A stretch of DNA of 64,000 nucleotides, taken from contig JAXMAO010000002.1 in NCBI GenBank assembly GCA_046350375.1, forward strand, positions 186,001 to 250,000. The letters are read 5' to 3'. This stretch comes from JAXMAO01 sp046350375. GTDB lineage: Bacteria; Planctomycetota; Phycisphaerae; UBA1845; UTPLA1. The position numbers and the translations under genes were made by a program. Positions within the stretch are counted from its first letter, which is position 1, and every line of letters starts with the position of its first letter. Shown here piece after piece: positions 17,526-26,227 of the stretch. The notes under the pieces were generated by a model, which was not told the origin of the DNA, ran no database searches, and saw only the letters and a list, made by a program, of their open reading frames with translations.

Positions 17526-18513
17526 GGAGCGCCGCCGACCGCGGTCGGCCTGTGGCGCGGCGGGCCGACCGGTCGGCGTCAGGTCGGCGTCGGTCGATGT
17601 CTCCGTCATCATTCCCACCTACCACAGCGCGGCGATGGTGGTCGAGGCGGTGCGCTCGGCGCTGATGCAGACGCGTCGGCCGCGCGAGGTGATCGTGGTC
17701 GACGACGGCAGCACCGACGACACCGCGGCGGTGCTGGCGACGCTCGCGGCGGCGGACGGCGATCGGCTGCGGGTCGTGCGGCAGGCCAACGCCGGCCCCG
17801 GCGCGGCGCGCAATCGCGGGCTGTCGGAAGCGCGCGGCGCGTGGGTGGCGCTGCTGGACGCGGACGACCTGTGGCTGCCGCACAAGCTGGCGGCGCAGCT
17901 CGACTGCGCCGCGCGGTGTGACTCCGACTGCGTGCTGTGCGGACTTTTCTGGCCGACGCCGCGCGGCGAGCAGGCGTTCGCCTATCGCGGCCGGCTGGAT
18001 CGCGCCGGGCTGCTGGCGGCGATGATGCAGTCCAACGTGCTGGCGGGCGGCTGCACGACGGCGCTGCTGCGGCGCGACGCGCTGGCGCGGGTCGGGCCGT
18101 TCGACGAGCAACTGAAGGCGTGCGAGGACCGCGACTTCTTCTTTCGCGTGGCCGATCGGTGCCGCGTCGCGTACGTCGCCGAACCACTGGCGCGGCGGCG
18201 GGTGGGCCCGGTGCAGTTCGGCGGCGACGCGCGGCGGAACCTGGCGATCGGCGAGTTGCTGCTGGAACGGCACGCGCGGCTGCTGGCGCGCGGGCCGCTG
18301 GCGCGAGTGTGGCTGCGTCGGGCGCGGGCGCGGCTGTTTCAGCGCGCCGGGCTGCACTGCCTCTACGCCGGGCAGCGGCGCGAAGCCTTCGCGCACTTCG
18401 GCCGGGCGGCGCGGCTCTGGCCGCTGCTGCCCGATCCGTGGCGGGCGGCGATCAACGCGCTGCTGGGCCGGCTGCCGCGCGGCGACGCGCCGGCCGGTTC
18501 GGCGCCGATCTGA
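17500..18513 (+). CDS. Glycosyltransferase family 2 protein
   Basis: A GT-A enzyme. The catalytic domain opens with VSVIIPTYHSAAMVVEAVRS, then VIVVDDGSTDDT, GPGAARNRGLSEARG and the metal-binding LLDADDLW. CEDRDFFFRVADR marks the acceptor side. No ATG or GTG lies shortly upstream in frame. A TTG at 17500, overlapping the preceding gene by 26 bases, gives 337 residues and is the best available start; an ATG at 17404 would overlap far more. The C-terminal 80 residues are helical and Ala/Arg-rich. Confidence 0.8.
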   Translation: MSASRTATEERRRPRSACGAAGRPVGVRSASVDVSVIIPTYHSAAMVVEAVRSALMQTRRPREVIVVDDGSTDDTAAVLATLAAADGDRLRVVRQANAGPGAARNRGLSEARGAWVALLDADDLWLPHKLAAQLDCAARCDSDCVLCGLFWPTPRGEQAFAYRGRLDRAGLLAAMMQSNVLAGGCTTALLRRDALARVGPFDEQLKACEDRDFFFRVADRCRVAYVAEPLARRRVGPVQFGGDARRNLAIGELLLERHARLLARGPLARVWLRRARARLFQRAGLHCLYAGQRREAFAHFGRAARLWPLLPDPWRAAINALLGRLPRGDAPAGSAPI

Positions 18514-18588
18514 CCGCGGGTCGGCCGATCGACGCGGCGCATTCCCTCGTCCACGGTTCCCACGTAGCATGGGTCGCGGCGCCGCCGC

Positions 18589-19542
18589 ATGAGTTCGCGA
18601 CCGAACGCGATTGAGTTTGTCGATACGCACACGGCCGGCGAGCCGACGCGCGTGCTGCTGGACGTGCCGCTTGACCTGGGCGCCGGCAGCGTGGCCGAGC
18701 GGCTGGCGCGGCTGCGCTCGGGGCACGACTGGCTGCGGCGGGCGGTGGTCACCGAGCCGCGCGGCGGGGACGCGTGGGTCGGGGCGCTGCTCTGCCGGCC
18801 GAGCGACGCGTCGTGCGCCGCCGGGGTGATCTTCTTCAACAACGTCGGCTACCTGGGGATGTGCGGCCACGGGGCGATGGGCGTGGCGGCGGCGCTGGTC
18901 GAGCGCGGCCGCGCGGCGCCCGGATCGCTGCGGCTGGAGACGCCGGTCGGCGTGGTGGCGGCCGAGCTGCGGCCCGACGGGCGGGTGGCAATCGAGAACG
19001 TGGCCAGTTTCCGGCACGCGGCCGACGTGGCGGTGCCGATGCCGGGCGGCGACAGGCTGCGCGGCGACGTGGCGTGGGGCGGCAACTGGTTTTTCCTGAC
19101 GGCGGCGCCGGCCGACATTCCGCTGCGGCGCGATGCGGCGGCGGCGCTGACGCAGCGCTGCCGGGAGATTCGCCGGGCGTTGCAGGCCGCCGGCGTGCGC
19201 GGCGCGAACGGCGCCGAGATCGACCACATCGAGCTGATCGGCCCGGCGGCGCGGCCGGATGCCGACGCGCGGAATTTCGTGCTCTGCCCGGGCGGGGCGT
19301 ATGACCGCTCGCCGTGCGGAACGGGCACGTCGGCGAAGGTGGCCTGCCTGGCGGCCGACGGGCGGCTGGCGCCGGGCGCGGCGTGGCGGCAGGAGTCGAT
19401 CGTTGGCAGCGTGTTCGAGGCGCGTTACCGCGCAAGCGCGGCGGGGGCGGTGGTGACGCTGACAGGCGAGGCCTATGTGACCGCGACCGGCGCGCTGCGG
19501 TTCGACCCGCGCGATCCGTTCGCCGAAGGGTTCCCGGACTGA
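18589..19542 (+). CDS. Proline racemase family enzyme (probable 4-hydroxyproline epimerase)
   Basis: A 317-residue cytoplasmic enzyme. Both catalytic cysteines are present: MCGHGAMG (about residue 88) and SPCGTGTSAK (about residue 243). Two cysteines indicate epimerase or racemase activity rather than the dehydratase branch, which has a threonine in the second position. FVDTHTAGEPTRV is the typical opening. The protein has the normal length of the family. Its exact substrate (trans-4-hydroxy-L-proline versus proline) is inferred only by general similarity. It converges with the ferredoxin gene. Confidence 0.85.
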   Translation: MSSRPNAIEFVDTHTAGEPTRVLLDVPLDLGAGSVAERLARLRSGHDWLRRAVVTEPRGGDAWVGALLCRPSDASCAAGVIFFNNVGYLGMCGHGAMGVAAALVERGRAAPGSLRLETPVGVVAAELRPDGRVAIENVASFRHAADVAVPMPGGDRLRGDVAWGGNWFFLTAAPADIPLRRDAAAALTQRCREIRRALQAAGVRGANGAEIDHIELIGPAARPDADARNFVLCPGGAYDRSPCGTGTSAKVACLAADGRLAPGAAWRQESIVGSVFEARYRASAAGAVVTLTGEAYVTATGALRFDPRDPFAEGFPD

Positions 19543-19576
19543 CACGCGCGCCCGCGCGCCGCGCGTGCGCGGACGG

Positions 19577-19963
19577 CTATTTCTTGAGATTCATGCCCAG
19601 CGACACGCCCCCGCCGCCGCGGTGCGGGCAGGCGTCGGTGTTGATGCAGCCTTCGGGAAGTCGCAGCCGGGCGACCGGCGTTCCAGCCAGCAGGTGCTGC
19701 TCGACGATGTCGGGCACGTCTGCGGCGCGGACGAAGCCGTACCAGACGGCCTCGGGATAGACGACGACGGTGACGCCGTGTTCGCACTGGTCGAGGCAGC
19801 CGGCCTGGTTGATGCGAATGCGGCGTTTCAGGCCGCGGCGTTCGATCTCGCTCTTGAGCAGCTCGCGGACGCGCCCGGCGTCCTTGGCCGAGCAGCAGCC
19901 GCGCGGGCTGCCCGGCTCGCGGGTGTTGGTGCAGACGAACACGTGGCGTTCGTAGGCGGGCAT
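19577..19963 (-). CDS. Thioredoxin-like [2Fe-2S] ferredoxin
   Basis: A 128-residue protein of the thioredoxin-fold ferredoxin family. The cluster ligands are visible: HVFVCTNTREPGSPRGCC near the start, and NQAGCLDQCEHG about 40 residues later. VVYPEAVWYGFV is also typical. The C-terminus is longer than usual and adds two further cysteines (GCINTDACPHRGGGG). ATG at 19963 is preferred; another in-frame ATG lies at 19990. It follows methylisocitrate lyase closely on the same strand. Confidence 0.85.
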   Translation of the reverse strand: MPAYERHVFVCTNTREPGSPRGCCSAKDAGRVRELLKSEIERRGLKRRIRINQAGCLDQCEHGVTVVVYPEAVWYGFVRAADVPDIVEQHLLAGTPVARLRLPEGCINTDACPHRGGGGVSLGMNLKK

Positions 19964-20001
19964 GGCTGATTCCGGGATCGGCCGGCCCATCGACGCGGCG
20001 G

Positions 20002-20904
20002 CTACGGGCCGCGGGCGGCGCGATCGATGGCGTTCAGGCCGTCGTAGTCGAGCAGATCGTAGAGCTGCTGGCGCGTCTGCATGCGGTCGAGCCAGGCCGA
20101 TTGCGAGCCGGCGGTGCGCAGCTCGGCGAGCATCTGCTGGATCGCCGCGAAGGCGACGCGCAGCGCCGTCTGCGGATAGATGACGATGCGGTAGCCCATG
20201 TCGGCCAGCTCGCGCAGCGGCAGCAGCGGCGACTTGCCGAACTCGGTCATGTTGGCCAGCAGCGGCGGCACGGCGCCGCCGGCGACCCCGCGTCCGCAGC
20301 CGCGCAGCGCCGCGGCGAAGCGCTCGAACTCGGCGGCGGTCTGGAGCGCCTCGGGGAAGATGCCGTCGGCGCCGGCGTCGAGGCAGCGGCGGGCGCGGTC
20401 GACCGCGGCGTCGAAACCTTCAACCGCGCGGGCGTCGGTGCGGGCGAAGAGGAGGAAGCTTTCGTCGCGCCGGGCGGCCAGCGCCGCGCGGATTTTCTCG
20501 ACCATCGCGAGCGGCGGAATCAGCTCCTTGCCGTCGAGGTGGCCGCACTTCTTGGGCAGCACCTGGTCTTCGAGGTGAATGCCGGCCAGCCCGGCCCGCT
20601 CGAGCTCGACCACGCAGCGGGCGACGTTGAGCGCTTCGCCGAAGCCGGTGTCGGCGTCGGCCAGCACCGGCACGGTAACGGCGGCGCAGAGGGCACGGGC
20701 ATGCGCGGCGGCCTCGGAGAGCGTGAACAGGCCGACGTCGGGCATGCCGAACACGGCGTTGGAGAGCCCCGCGCCGGAGATATAGACGGCGTCGAACCCG
20801 GCCTGCTGGACGGCGCGGGCGCAGAGCGCGTTGAACGCGCCCGGCATGGCGACGCAGCCGGCGGCCATCTTCTCGCGCAGGTGGCGTCCCGGGCGATCGA
20901 GCAT
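20002..20904 (-). CDS. prpB: Methylisocitrate lyase (isocitrate lyase/PEP mutase family)
   Basis: A 300-residue cytoplasmic lyase that cleaves 2-methylisocitrate to pyruvate and succinate in propionate breakdown. The active-site loop KKCGH is present in LEDQVLPKKCGHLDGKEL, and the metal-binding stretch in VLADADTGFGEALNV. LLFARTDARAVEG and LLANMTEFGKSP fit PrpB. No prpC or prpD is in this window, so the pathway is not confirmed by context, and a related carboxy-PEP-type lyase cannot be fully excluded. Confidence 0.85.
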   Translation of the reverse strand: MLDRPGRHLREKMAAGCVAMPGAFNALCARAVQQAGFDAVYISGAGLSNAVFGMPDVGLFTLSEAAAHARALCAAVTVPVLADADTGFGEALNVARCVVELERAGLAGIHLEDQVLPKKCGHLDGKELIPPLAMVEKIRAALAARRDESFLLFARTDARAVEGFDAAVDRARRCLDAGADGIFPEALQTAAEFERFAAALRGCGRGVAGGAVPPLLANMTEFGKSPLLPLRELADMGYRIVIYPQTALRVAFAAIQQMLAELRTAGSQSAWLDRMQTRQQLYDLLDYDGLNAIDRAARGP

Positions 20905-20910
20905 GGTCGG

Positions 20911-20916
20911 ATTGTA
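20911..20916 (-). promoter_or_regulatory. -10 box 6 bases before prpB start (leaderless)
   Basis: On the minus strand TACAAT (20916-20911) is followed by exactly six bases and the ATG at 20904. No ribosome-binding site is present and the -35 is weak. Confidence 0.45.
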
Positions 20917-20979
20917 GGGCGGCGCGGCGGCCGGCGTACAGGCGGGCGCGGTGCGATCGCGCGGGCGGAACGGCGCGGC

Positions 20980-22206
20980 TCAGTCGGCTGGCGCGGCCGG
21001 CAGCTCGACGACCGAGAGCGCCAGGATGGCGTCGTTGCCGCCGCGGATCGCGCCCAGCAGCGCGTCGGCCGGCGCGCCGCTGACGGCGATCCGCGCCACC
21101 GCGGTGGCCTGGTCGGCCAGAATCGTGTTCTCCATCTCTTCGACGTTCAGCCCCGCCGCGCCCAGGTGCGAAAGCACGTGGGCCAGCACGCCCGGCCGGT
21201 TGCGGTGGCGGACGATGAGGATGTGCTGGGCGGCCGAGCGCGGCGAGAGGTTGACGCAGTTGTCGACCCGTCCGGTGTCGCGGAAGCGGCGGACCAGCCG
21301 GACGGTCTCGGCGGCGATGGCCATCTGGGCCTGCTCGGTGCTGGCGGCGACGTGCGGAGTGCCATAGACCACGCCGCCGCTCGACAGCAGCGGATCGGCG
21401 AAGTCGGCGACGGCGGCGGCCGGCTCGGCGGCCCAGACGTCCAGCCCGACGCGCAGTTTCTTCTCCTTCACGGCCCAGGTGAGCGCGGCGGTGTCGACCA
21501 GGTCGCCGCGGCTGGTGTTCACAAACGAAGCGCCGGGGCGCATGGCCTCGAAGAAGGCGCGATCGACGAGGCCGCGCGTCTGGGGCGTCGACGCCAGGTG
21601 GACGCTGACGACGTCGGCCAGCTCGGCGACCTCGCGCGCGGCGCGCTTCAGGTGCACGCCGGGCAGCGCGGCGGCCGGGCTGGCCCACGAGCGCGACCAG
21701 GCGACGACGTTCATCTCAAACGCGGCGGCGCGGGCGGCGACGGCGCGGCCGATGGGGCCCAGGCCGAGCAGGCCGAGCGTGCGGCCCTTCAGCCCGGCGG
21801 CCTTGGCGTACTCAGTCTTGTTCCACTTGCCGGCGCGCAGATCGGCGGTGGCGTCGGGCACGCGGCGGTCGAGGGAGAGGACCAGCGCCAGGGTCAGCTC
21901 GGCGACGGCGATGGCGTTCATGCCGGGACAGTTGGCGACGAGGACGGAGTGGGCGCTGGCGGCGGCGACGTCGATGTTGTCAACTCCCGCGCCGGCCCGA
22001 ACGATGAGCGCCAACTCGTTCGCGGCGGCGATCACCTCGCGCGGCACCTTGGTCGAGCGCACCACCAGCACGCGGCAGGCCGAGTCGCGCACCGCAGCGG
22101 CGAATTCGGCCCCTTTCTTGCCCGGTTCGTAGCTCACGTCGCAGCCGCTGTGGCGGAGCTCGTCGATTCCAAACTGCTCGAACTTGTCGGCGATGTAGAC
22201 GCGCAT
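20980..22206 (-). CDS. D-3-phosphoglycerate dehydrogenase-type enzyme with ACT domain
   Basis: A 408-residue NAD-dependent dehydrogenase of the D-2-hydroxyacid family. It shows VRAGAGVDNIDVAAA, the NAD loop GLLGLGPIGRAVAARA, the arginine motif NTSRGDLVD, and the catalytic histidine in GTPHVAAST. The C-terminal 75 residues form an ACT regulatory domain (HRNRPGVLAHVLSHLGAAGLN). It probably makes 3-phosphohydroxypyruvate for serine synthesis. A paralogue without ACT domain lies immediately upstream; the pair looks like a tandem duplication followed by divergence. Confidence 0.85.
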   Translation of the reverse strand: MRVYIADKFEQFGIDELRHSGCDVSYEPGKKGAEFAAAVRDSACRVLVVRSTKVPREVIAAANELALIVRAGAGVDNIDVAAASAHSVLVANCPGMNAIAVAELTLALVLSLDRRVPDATADLRAGKWNKTEYAKAAGLKGRTLGLLGLGPIGRAVAARAAAFEMNVVAWSRSWASPAAALPGVHLKRAAREVAELADVVSVHLASTPQTRGLVDRAFFEAMRPGASFVNTSRGDLVDTAALTWAVKEKKLRVGLDVWAAEPAAAVADFADPLLSSGGVVYGTPHVAASTEQAQMAIAAETVRLVRRFRDTGRVDNCVNLSPRSAAQHILIVRHRNRPGVLAHVLSHLGAAGLNVEEMENTILADQATAVARIAVSGAPADALLGAIRGGNDAILALSVVELPAAPAD

Positions 22207-22336
22207 GAACGCCCCTTCCCGGGCGGGAAACGGGCGCCGTGCGGCGCCCGCCCGCGGCCAGAACGGGGCGAATGCTGTCGCGCCGCGGCGGCGGCGTCAA
22301 TCGGGCGCCGCGGGCCCGACCGGCGCGCGCCGGCGG

Positions 22337-23298
22337 CTATTTCGGGTTGACGCAGTTGATCAGCCGGCCGCTGCGGATCAGCGTCTTGATGATCCGCACG
22401 GTCTCCTCGCCGACCGCCGACTGGGCCTGCTCGGTCGAGGCGCCGACGTGGTGCGTGCCATAGACGTGCGGGTCTTTTCCGGCCGGGTCGCGGAACAGCT
22501 TGTCGTTCGCGGCCGGCTCGATCTCCCACACGTCGAGCGCCGCGCCGGCCAGCTTGCCGTCGCGGATGGCGGCGCACAGGGCTTGTTCGTCGATCACGCC
22601 GCCGCGGCTGCAGTTGACGATGAAGGCCGTGGGCTTCATGCGCGCCAGCTGGGCCGGGCCGATCAGATGGCGGGTGTCGGCGCCGCCGGGCACGTGCAGC
22701 GTGACGAAGTCGGCGGTGGCGAGCAGCTCGTCGAGCGTGACGCGCTTGAGGGCGAATTCGCGTTCCATGTCTTCGCGGCGGACGGTGTCGGCGTAGATCA
22801 GTTCCATCTCGAAGGCGTGGGCGCGCTTGGCGACCTCGGCGCCGATCCGCCCCAGGCCGACGATGCCCAGGGTGCGCCCCTTCAGGCCGCGCGCCCGGCT
22901 GTATTCCTTCTTGTTCCAGACGCCGCGGCGCAGGTCGGCGGTTTCGTCGACGATGCGGCGGTCGAGGGCGATCATGAGTCCGAAGGTGAGCTCGGCGACG
23001 GCGACCGAGTTGGTGCCCGGGCAGTTGCAGACGCGCACGCCGCGGGCGGTGGCGGCCGGCACGTCGATGGTGTCGGTGCCGGCGCCGGCGCGGATGATGA
23101 GCGTGAGCTCCTTGGCGGCGTCGAGCGTGGCGCGGGTCACCTGGGTCGAGCGGACGACCAGCGCGTGGGCGCGGCTGTCGGCGACGGCGGTGGCCAGCGC
23201 CGGCTCCTGCGTGCCGGGTTCATAGAGCACCTCGCAGCCGAGCGCTTCAGCTCGTCGAGTCCGTGGGCGTCAAACTTGTCGGCAATGAAGATGCGCAT
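22337..23298 (-). CDS. Second D-3-phosphoglycerate dehydrogenase paralogue, apparent frameshift near N-terminus
   Basis: A paralogue of the adjacent dehydrogenase, without the ACT domain. From the ATG at 23298 (ribosome-binding site GGGAGG) it reads MRIFIADKFDAHGLDELKR. The frame then breaks at about 23236-23246. One base later it continues as GCEVLYEPGTQEP, exactly parallel to GCDVSYEPGKKG of the neighbour, so one base (probably a C) is missing. The rest is intact: RAGAGTDTIDVPAA, GIVGLGRIGAEVAKRA, NCSRGGVIDE and GTHHVGAST. Either a real lesion or an assembly indel. Confidence 0.8.
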
Positions 23299-23517
23299 GG
23301 CAGCCTCCCGCGCGGGTCGGCGCGCGGTCGGAAGGCCGCGGACCGCGCAGGCACGCCGCCCGGCGCGGGGCCGCGGGCAACCCCCCGGACGCGGGGCCGC
23401 CCGGTGGAACCCGTGGCAACTCCAGTGCCAGTCGAGTGGCGCGCGACCGGTTTTTCATGTGGATTCGGCCCGCGCCAAGCGGGGGCGCGGCCGTCAAGGC
23501 CGCAGGCGGGGCGACGG

Positions 23518-24555
23518 TCAAGGGCGCGGCTCGGCCCGCTGGGCGTAGAAACGCGAGATGTTCGGCACCAGGTACTGGTCGAAGGCGCGATCGGCGGAGT
23601 AGTCCGGCGACCAGCCCCAGTCGTTGCGGGCGGCCGAGTCGTCGACGTCGGCGGGCCAGGTGTCGACGATGCCGGCGCGCGGCGGATCGATCTGGAAGCG
23701 GATCTGCGCGGCCGGAAACGCGCGGCGGACGCGCTCGGCGATTTCGGCGGCCGAGAGGCTGAACGCGCCGACGTTGTAGGTGCTGAGGGAAAGCGACCGG
23801 GCCGGGGCGGCGGCGAGCGTGGTGAGGGCCTTGATGGCGTCGGGCATGGCCATGAAGGGCAGCCGCGCCTCGGGGCCGACGAAGCAGGCGTAGGACTGAC
23901 CTTGCGCGGCGGCGTGGAGCATCTCGGGGGCGTAGTCGCTGGTGCCGCCGCTGGGGATGGTGACGGCGGAGATGAGCCCCGGGAAGCGCAGGCCGCGGAA
24001 GTCGACGCCGCTGGGGGCGCGCTCGGCGGCGAGCTGGCGATAGTGGCGGGCGAAATATCGACCGAGCTGCTCGCAGTAGAGCTTGTTGCAGCCGTACATG
24101 GTGGTCGGGAAGTTGAAGTCGGTTTCGCGGACCCTGCCGACGCGGGTCTTGGTGGCGGTGTCGGGCAGGCCGTAGACGGCAATCGAGCTGGGGAAGAGGA
24201 ATTTGACGGGCGTGCCGTGCCAGCGGGCCTGCTCGTGGGCGAGTCGCAGCAGGTTGAGCGTGCCTTCGACGTTGACGCGATGAGCGGTGTCGGGGGTGTA
24301 TTCGCTGCGGGTCGACAGCAGCGCCGCGAGGTGGAAGATCTCGTGGATTTCGAACTCGCTGACGAGGCGCTGCAGCAGGTTCTGATCGAGGATGTCTCCG
24401 GCCAGCATGGCGCGGCAGCGGCCGTGCATTCGGGCGTCGAGCGGCTTGAGGTCCAGCGCGATGATGCCGCGCTGGCGGTCGGCGGCGAGATGCTCGATCA
24501 GCCCGTGGCCGATTTCGCCGTTGGCGCCGGTGATGAGCGAGACGGGCTGACGCAT
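23518..24555 (-). CDS. L-threonine 3-dehydrogenase, short-chain (epimerase-like) type
   Basis: A 345-residue extended-SDR enzyme. The NAD-binding loop is SLITGANGEIGHG, the catalytic tyrosine/lysine pair is in YGCNKLYCEQL, and FLFPSSIAVYG supplies the serine. The signature GLRFPGLISAVTIPSGGTSD with LPFMAMPDAIKA is characteristic of the SDR-type threonine dehydrogenase rather than sugar epimerases. It would oxidise threonine to 2-amino-3-ketobutyrate. ATG at 24555 is chosen because upstream residues lack homology. It follows the polyprenyl synthase gene after 25 bases. Confidence 0.8.
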   Translation of the reverse strand: MRQPVSLITGANGEIGHGLIEHLAADRQRGIIALDLKPLDARMHGRCRAMLAGDILDQNLLQRLVSEFEIHEIFHLAALLSTRSEYTPDTAHRVNVEGTLNLLRLAHEQARWHGTPVKFLFPSSIAVYGLPDTATKTRVGRVRETDFNFPTTMYGCNKLYCEQLGRYFARHYRQLAAERAPSGVDFRGLRFPGLISAVTIPSGGTSDYAPEMLHAAAQGQSYACFVGPEARLPFMAMPDAIKALTTLAAAPARSLSLSTYNVGAFSLSAAEIAERVRRAFPAAQIRFQIDPPRAGIVDTWPADVDDSAARNDWGWSPDYSADRAFDQYLVPNISRFYAQRAEPRP

Positions 24556-24580
24556 GGGGCGGCGGCGCGCCGGTGGCGCG

Positions 24581-25555
24581 CTAGTTTCTCCGGCGGAGGA
24601 CGAACTCGGCGGCGGCGGCCAGCGCGTCGCGGGCGGCGGACGGCGGAAGGTCGGCGAGGGCTGCGATGGCGGAGCGGACGTAGTCGCGCGCGGCGCCCGA
24701 GGCATATTCCAGGCTGTCGTGCAGCGCGGCGGCGTCGCCATCGGCATCGACCAGGCGGAAGCGCCCGCGCGCCAGGGCGTCGGTGACGCGGCGCCGCGCG
24801 GCGGCGTCGGCGGACGAGAGAAAGTGAATCAGCGGCAGGGTGAGCTTGCCCAGGTCGGCGTCGCGCCCGAGGGACTTGCCGGTTTCGGCCTCGGTGGCGG
24901 TCAGGTCGAGCAGGTCGTCGACGATCTGGAAGGCGACGCCCAGGTCGCGCCCGAAGCGCGCCAGCCGGTCGACGGTCGAGGCGTCGGCGCCGGCGAAGAA
25001 GGCCCCCAGCTCACAACTGACCGAGGTGAGCGCCGCCGTCTTGCGGCGGATGATTTCGAGGTAGTCGTCGACGCCCAGGTCATACTGGCCGCGCCGCGCG
25101 ACCTGCATCAGCTCGCCTTCGCAGACGGTGTTGGTGGTGGCGGCGACGCGCCGCGCAGCCCACTGCGAGTCGAGACTGCTGCAGAGGTGATAGGCGTGAG
25201 AGATGAGATAGTCGCCGAGCAGGACGGCGGCCTCGTTGCCGTGCAGCCGGCTGATGGTGGCGGCGCCGCGGCGGATGTCGGCGTCGTCGAGCACGTCGTC
25301 GTGCACCAGGGTGGCGACATGCACCATCTCGAGCACGGCGGCCAGCACGACGTGCTCGCGCCGCACGGCGCCGGTGGCCTGGGCCGAGAGCAGCAGCAGC
25401 GTCGGGCGGAGCATCTTTCCGCGGTATTCGCTGACGCGCGCGGCCAGGGCGCTCACGAACGGCTCGTCGCTGCGCAGCTCGTCTTCGAAGACCTGCACGA
25501 CCGCGTCGAGGTGGGCCGCAACCGGGTTGTCAGGCAAGACCGCCGCCACCGTCAT
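24581..25555 (-). CDS. Polyprenyl diphosphate synthase (trans-isoprenyl synthase)
   Basis: A 324-residue enzyme that builds a long isoprenoid chain, most likely the quinone side chain. Both aspartate-rich motifs are present: LVHDDVLDDADIRRG (first) and FQIVDDLLDLTA (second), with GKMLRPTLLLLSA and GDYLISHAYHL. The pattern fits hepta/octaprenyl synthases (IspB/HepT) rather than farnesyl synthase; chain length cannot be read with certainty. A TAGAAT box about 26 bases upstream of the ATG may be its -10. Confidence 0.85.
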   Translation of the reverse strand: MTVAAVLPDNPVAAHLDAVVQVFEDELRSDEPFVSALAARVSEYRGKMLRPTLLLLSAQATGAVRREHVVLAAVLEMVHVATLVHDDVLDDADIRRGAATISRLHGNEAAVLLGDYLISHAYHLCSSLDSQWAARRVAATTNTVCEGELMQVARRGQYDLGVDDYLEIIRRKTAALTSVSCELGAFFAGADASTVDRLARFGRDLGVAFQIVDDLLDLTATEAETGKSLGRDADLGKLTLPLIHFLSSADAAARRRVTDALARGRFRLVDADGDAAALHDSLEYASGAARDYVRSAIAALADLPPSAARDALAAAAEFVLRRRN

Positions 25556-25626
25556 GAACCGCTGACTCCGGGTCCGCGCGGGATTCTAAGGCGCGCCACG
25601 CATCCCACCAAGCCGCGTCGCACATT

Positions 25627-26163
25627 TCACCGTTTTCGGAGTGAACGACCGCGTCCGGCCGGACGGCGGCCACAGGCGCGGCGCCACAAGCCGCTGCGTC
25701 CGCCCGACTTTTCCTCGAGCCGCAGCGACTCGATCTCGATGCCGCGCTCGACGCCCTTGCACATATCGTAGAGCGCCAGCGCGGCGATGGCCGCGGCGAC
25801 CAGCGCCTCCATTTCGACGCCGGTCGGCCCGCGAACCCGCGCGGTGGCGACGATTTGCACCGCGTCGGGCGGCTCGGGCACGAGGTCGACCGCGACCGCG
25901 TCGAGCGCCAGGGGGTGGCAGAGCGGAATCAGCTCGCTGGTGCGCTTGGCGGCCTGGATGCCCGCCAGCCGCGCGACGGCGCGGACGTCCCCCTTGGGCA
26001 TTCGGCCGGCCAAGAGCGCGGCGAGCGTCTCGGGTTTCATCCGCACCCGCGCCGCGGCAACGGCGCGGCGGTGCGTGGGGCGCTTGGCGGAGACATCGAC
26101 CATGCGCGCCCGCCCGGCGGCGTCGAGGTGCGTCAGGCGCGGACGAGCGATGCGGCGCGGCAT
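25627..26163 (-). CDS. moaC: Cyclic pyranopterin monophosphate synthase
   Basis: A 178-residue enzyme of the first stage of molybdenum cofactor synthesis. Recognisable segments are LTHLDAAGRARMVDVSAKRPTHR (family opening), AGIQAAKRTSELIPLCHPLA, and the active-site region VRGPTGVEMEALVAA with ALYDMCKGVERG. It ends in an extra Arg/Gly-rich tail of about 20 residues beyond the usual KSGG. The start is set by the -10 box six bases upstream. The DUF72 gene, also leaderless, is immediately upstream on the same strand. Confidence 0.88.
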   Translation of the reverse strand: MPRRIARPRLTHLDAAGRARMVDVSAKRPTHRRAVAAARVRMKPETLAALLAGRMPKGDVRAVARLAGIQAAKRTSELIPLCHPLALDAVAVDLVPEPPDAVQIVATARVRGPTGVEMEALVAAAIAALALYDMCKGVERGIEIESLRLEEKSGGRSGLWRRACGRRPAGRGRSLRKR

Positions 26164-26169
26164 GTCGCG

Positions 26170-26175
26170 ATTGTC
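26170..26175 (-). promoter_or_regulatory. -10 box 6 bases before moaC start (leaderless)
   Basis: On the minus strand GACAAT (26175-26170) is followed by six bases and the ATG at 26163. There is no ribosome-binding site. Confidence 0.45.
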
Positions 26176-26227
26176 GGCAACCGCGGCCACGGCCGCAACC
26201 GCGCGGATGCGGATCGCACCCCCACGG

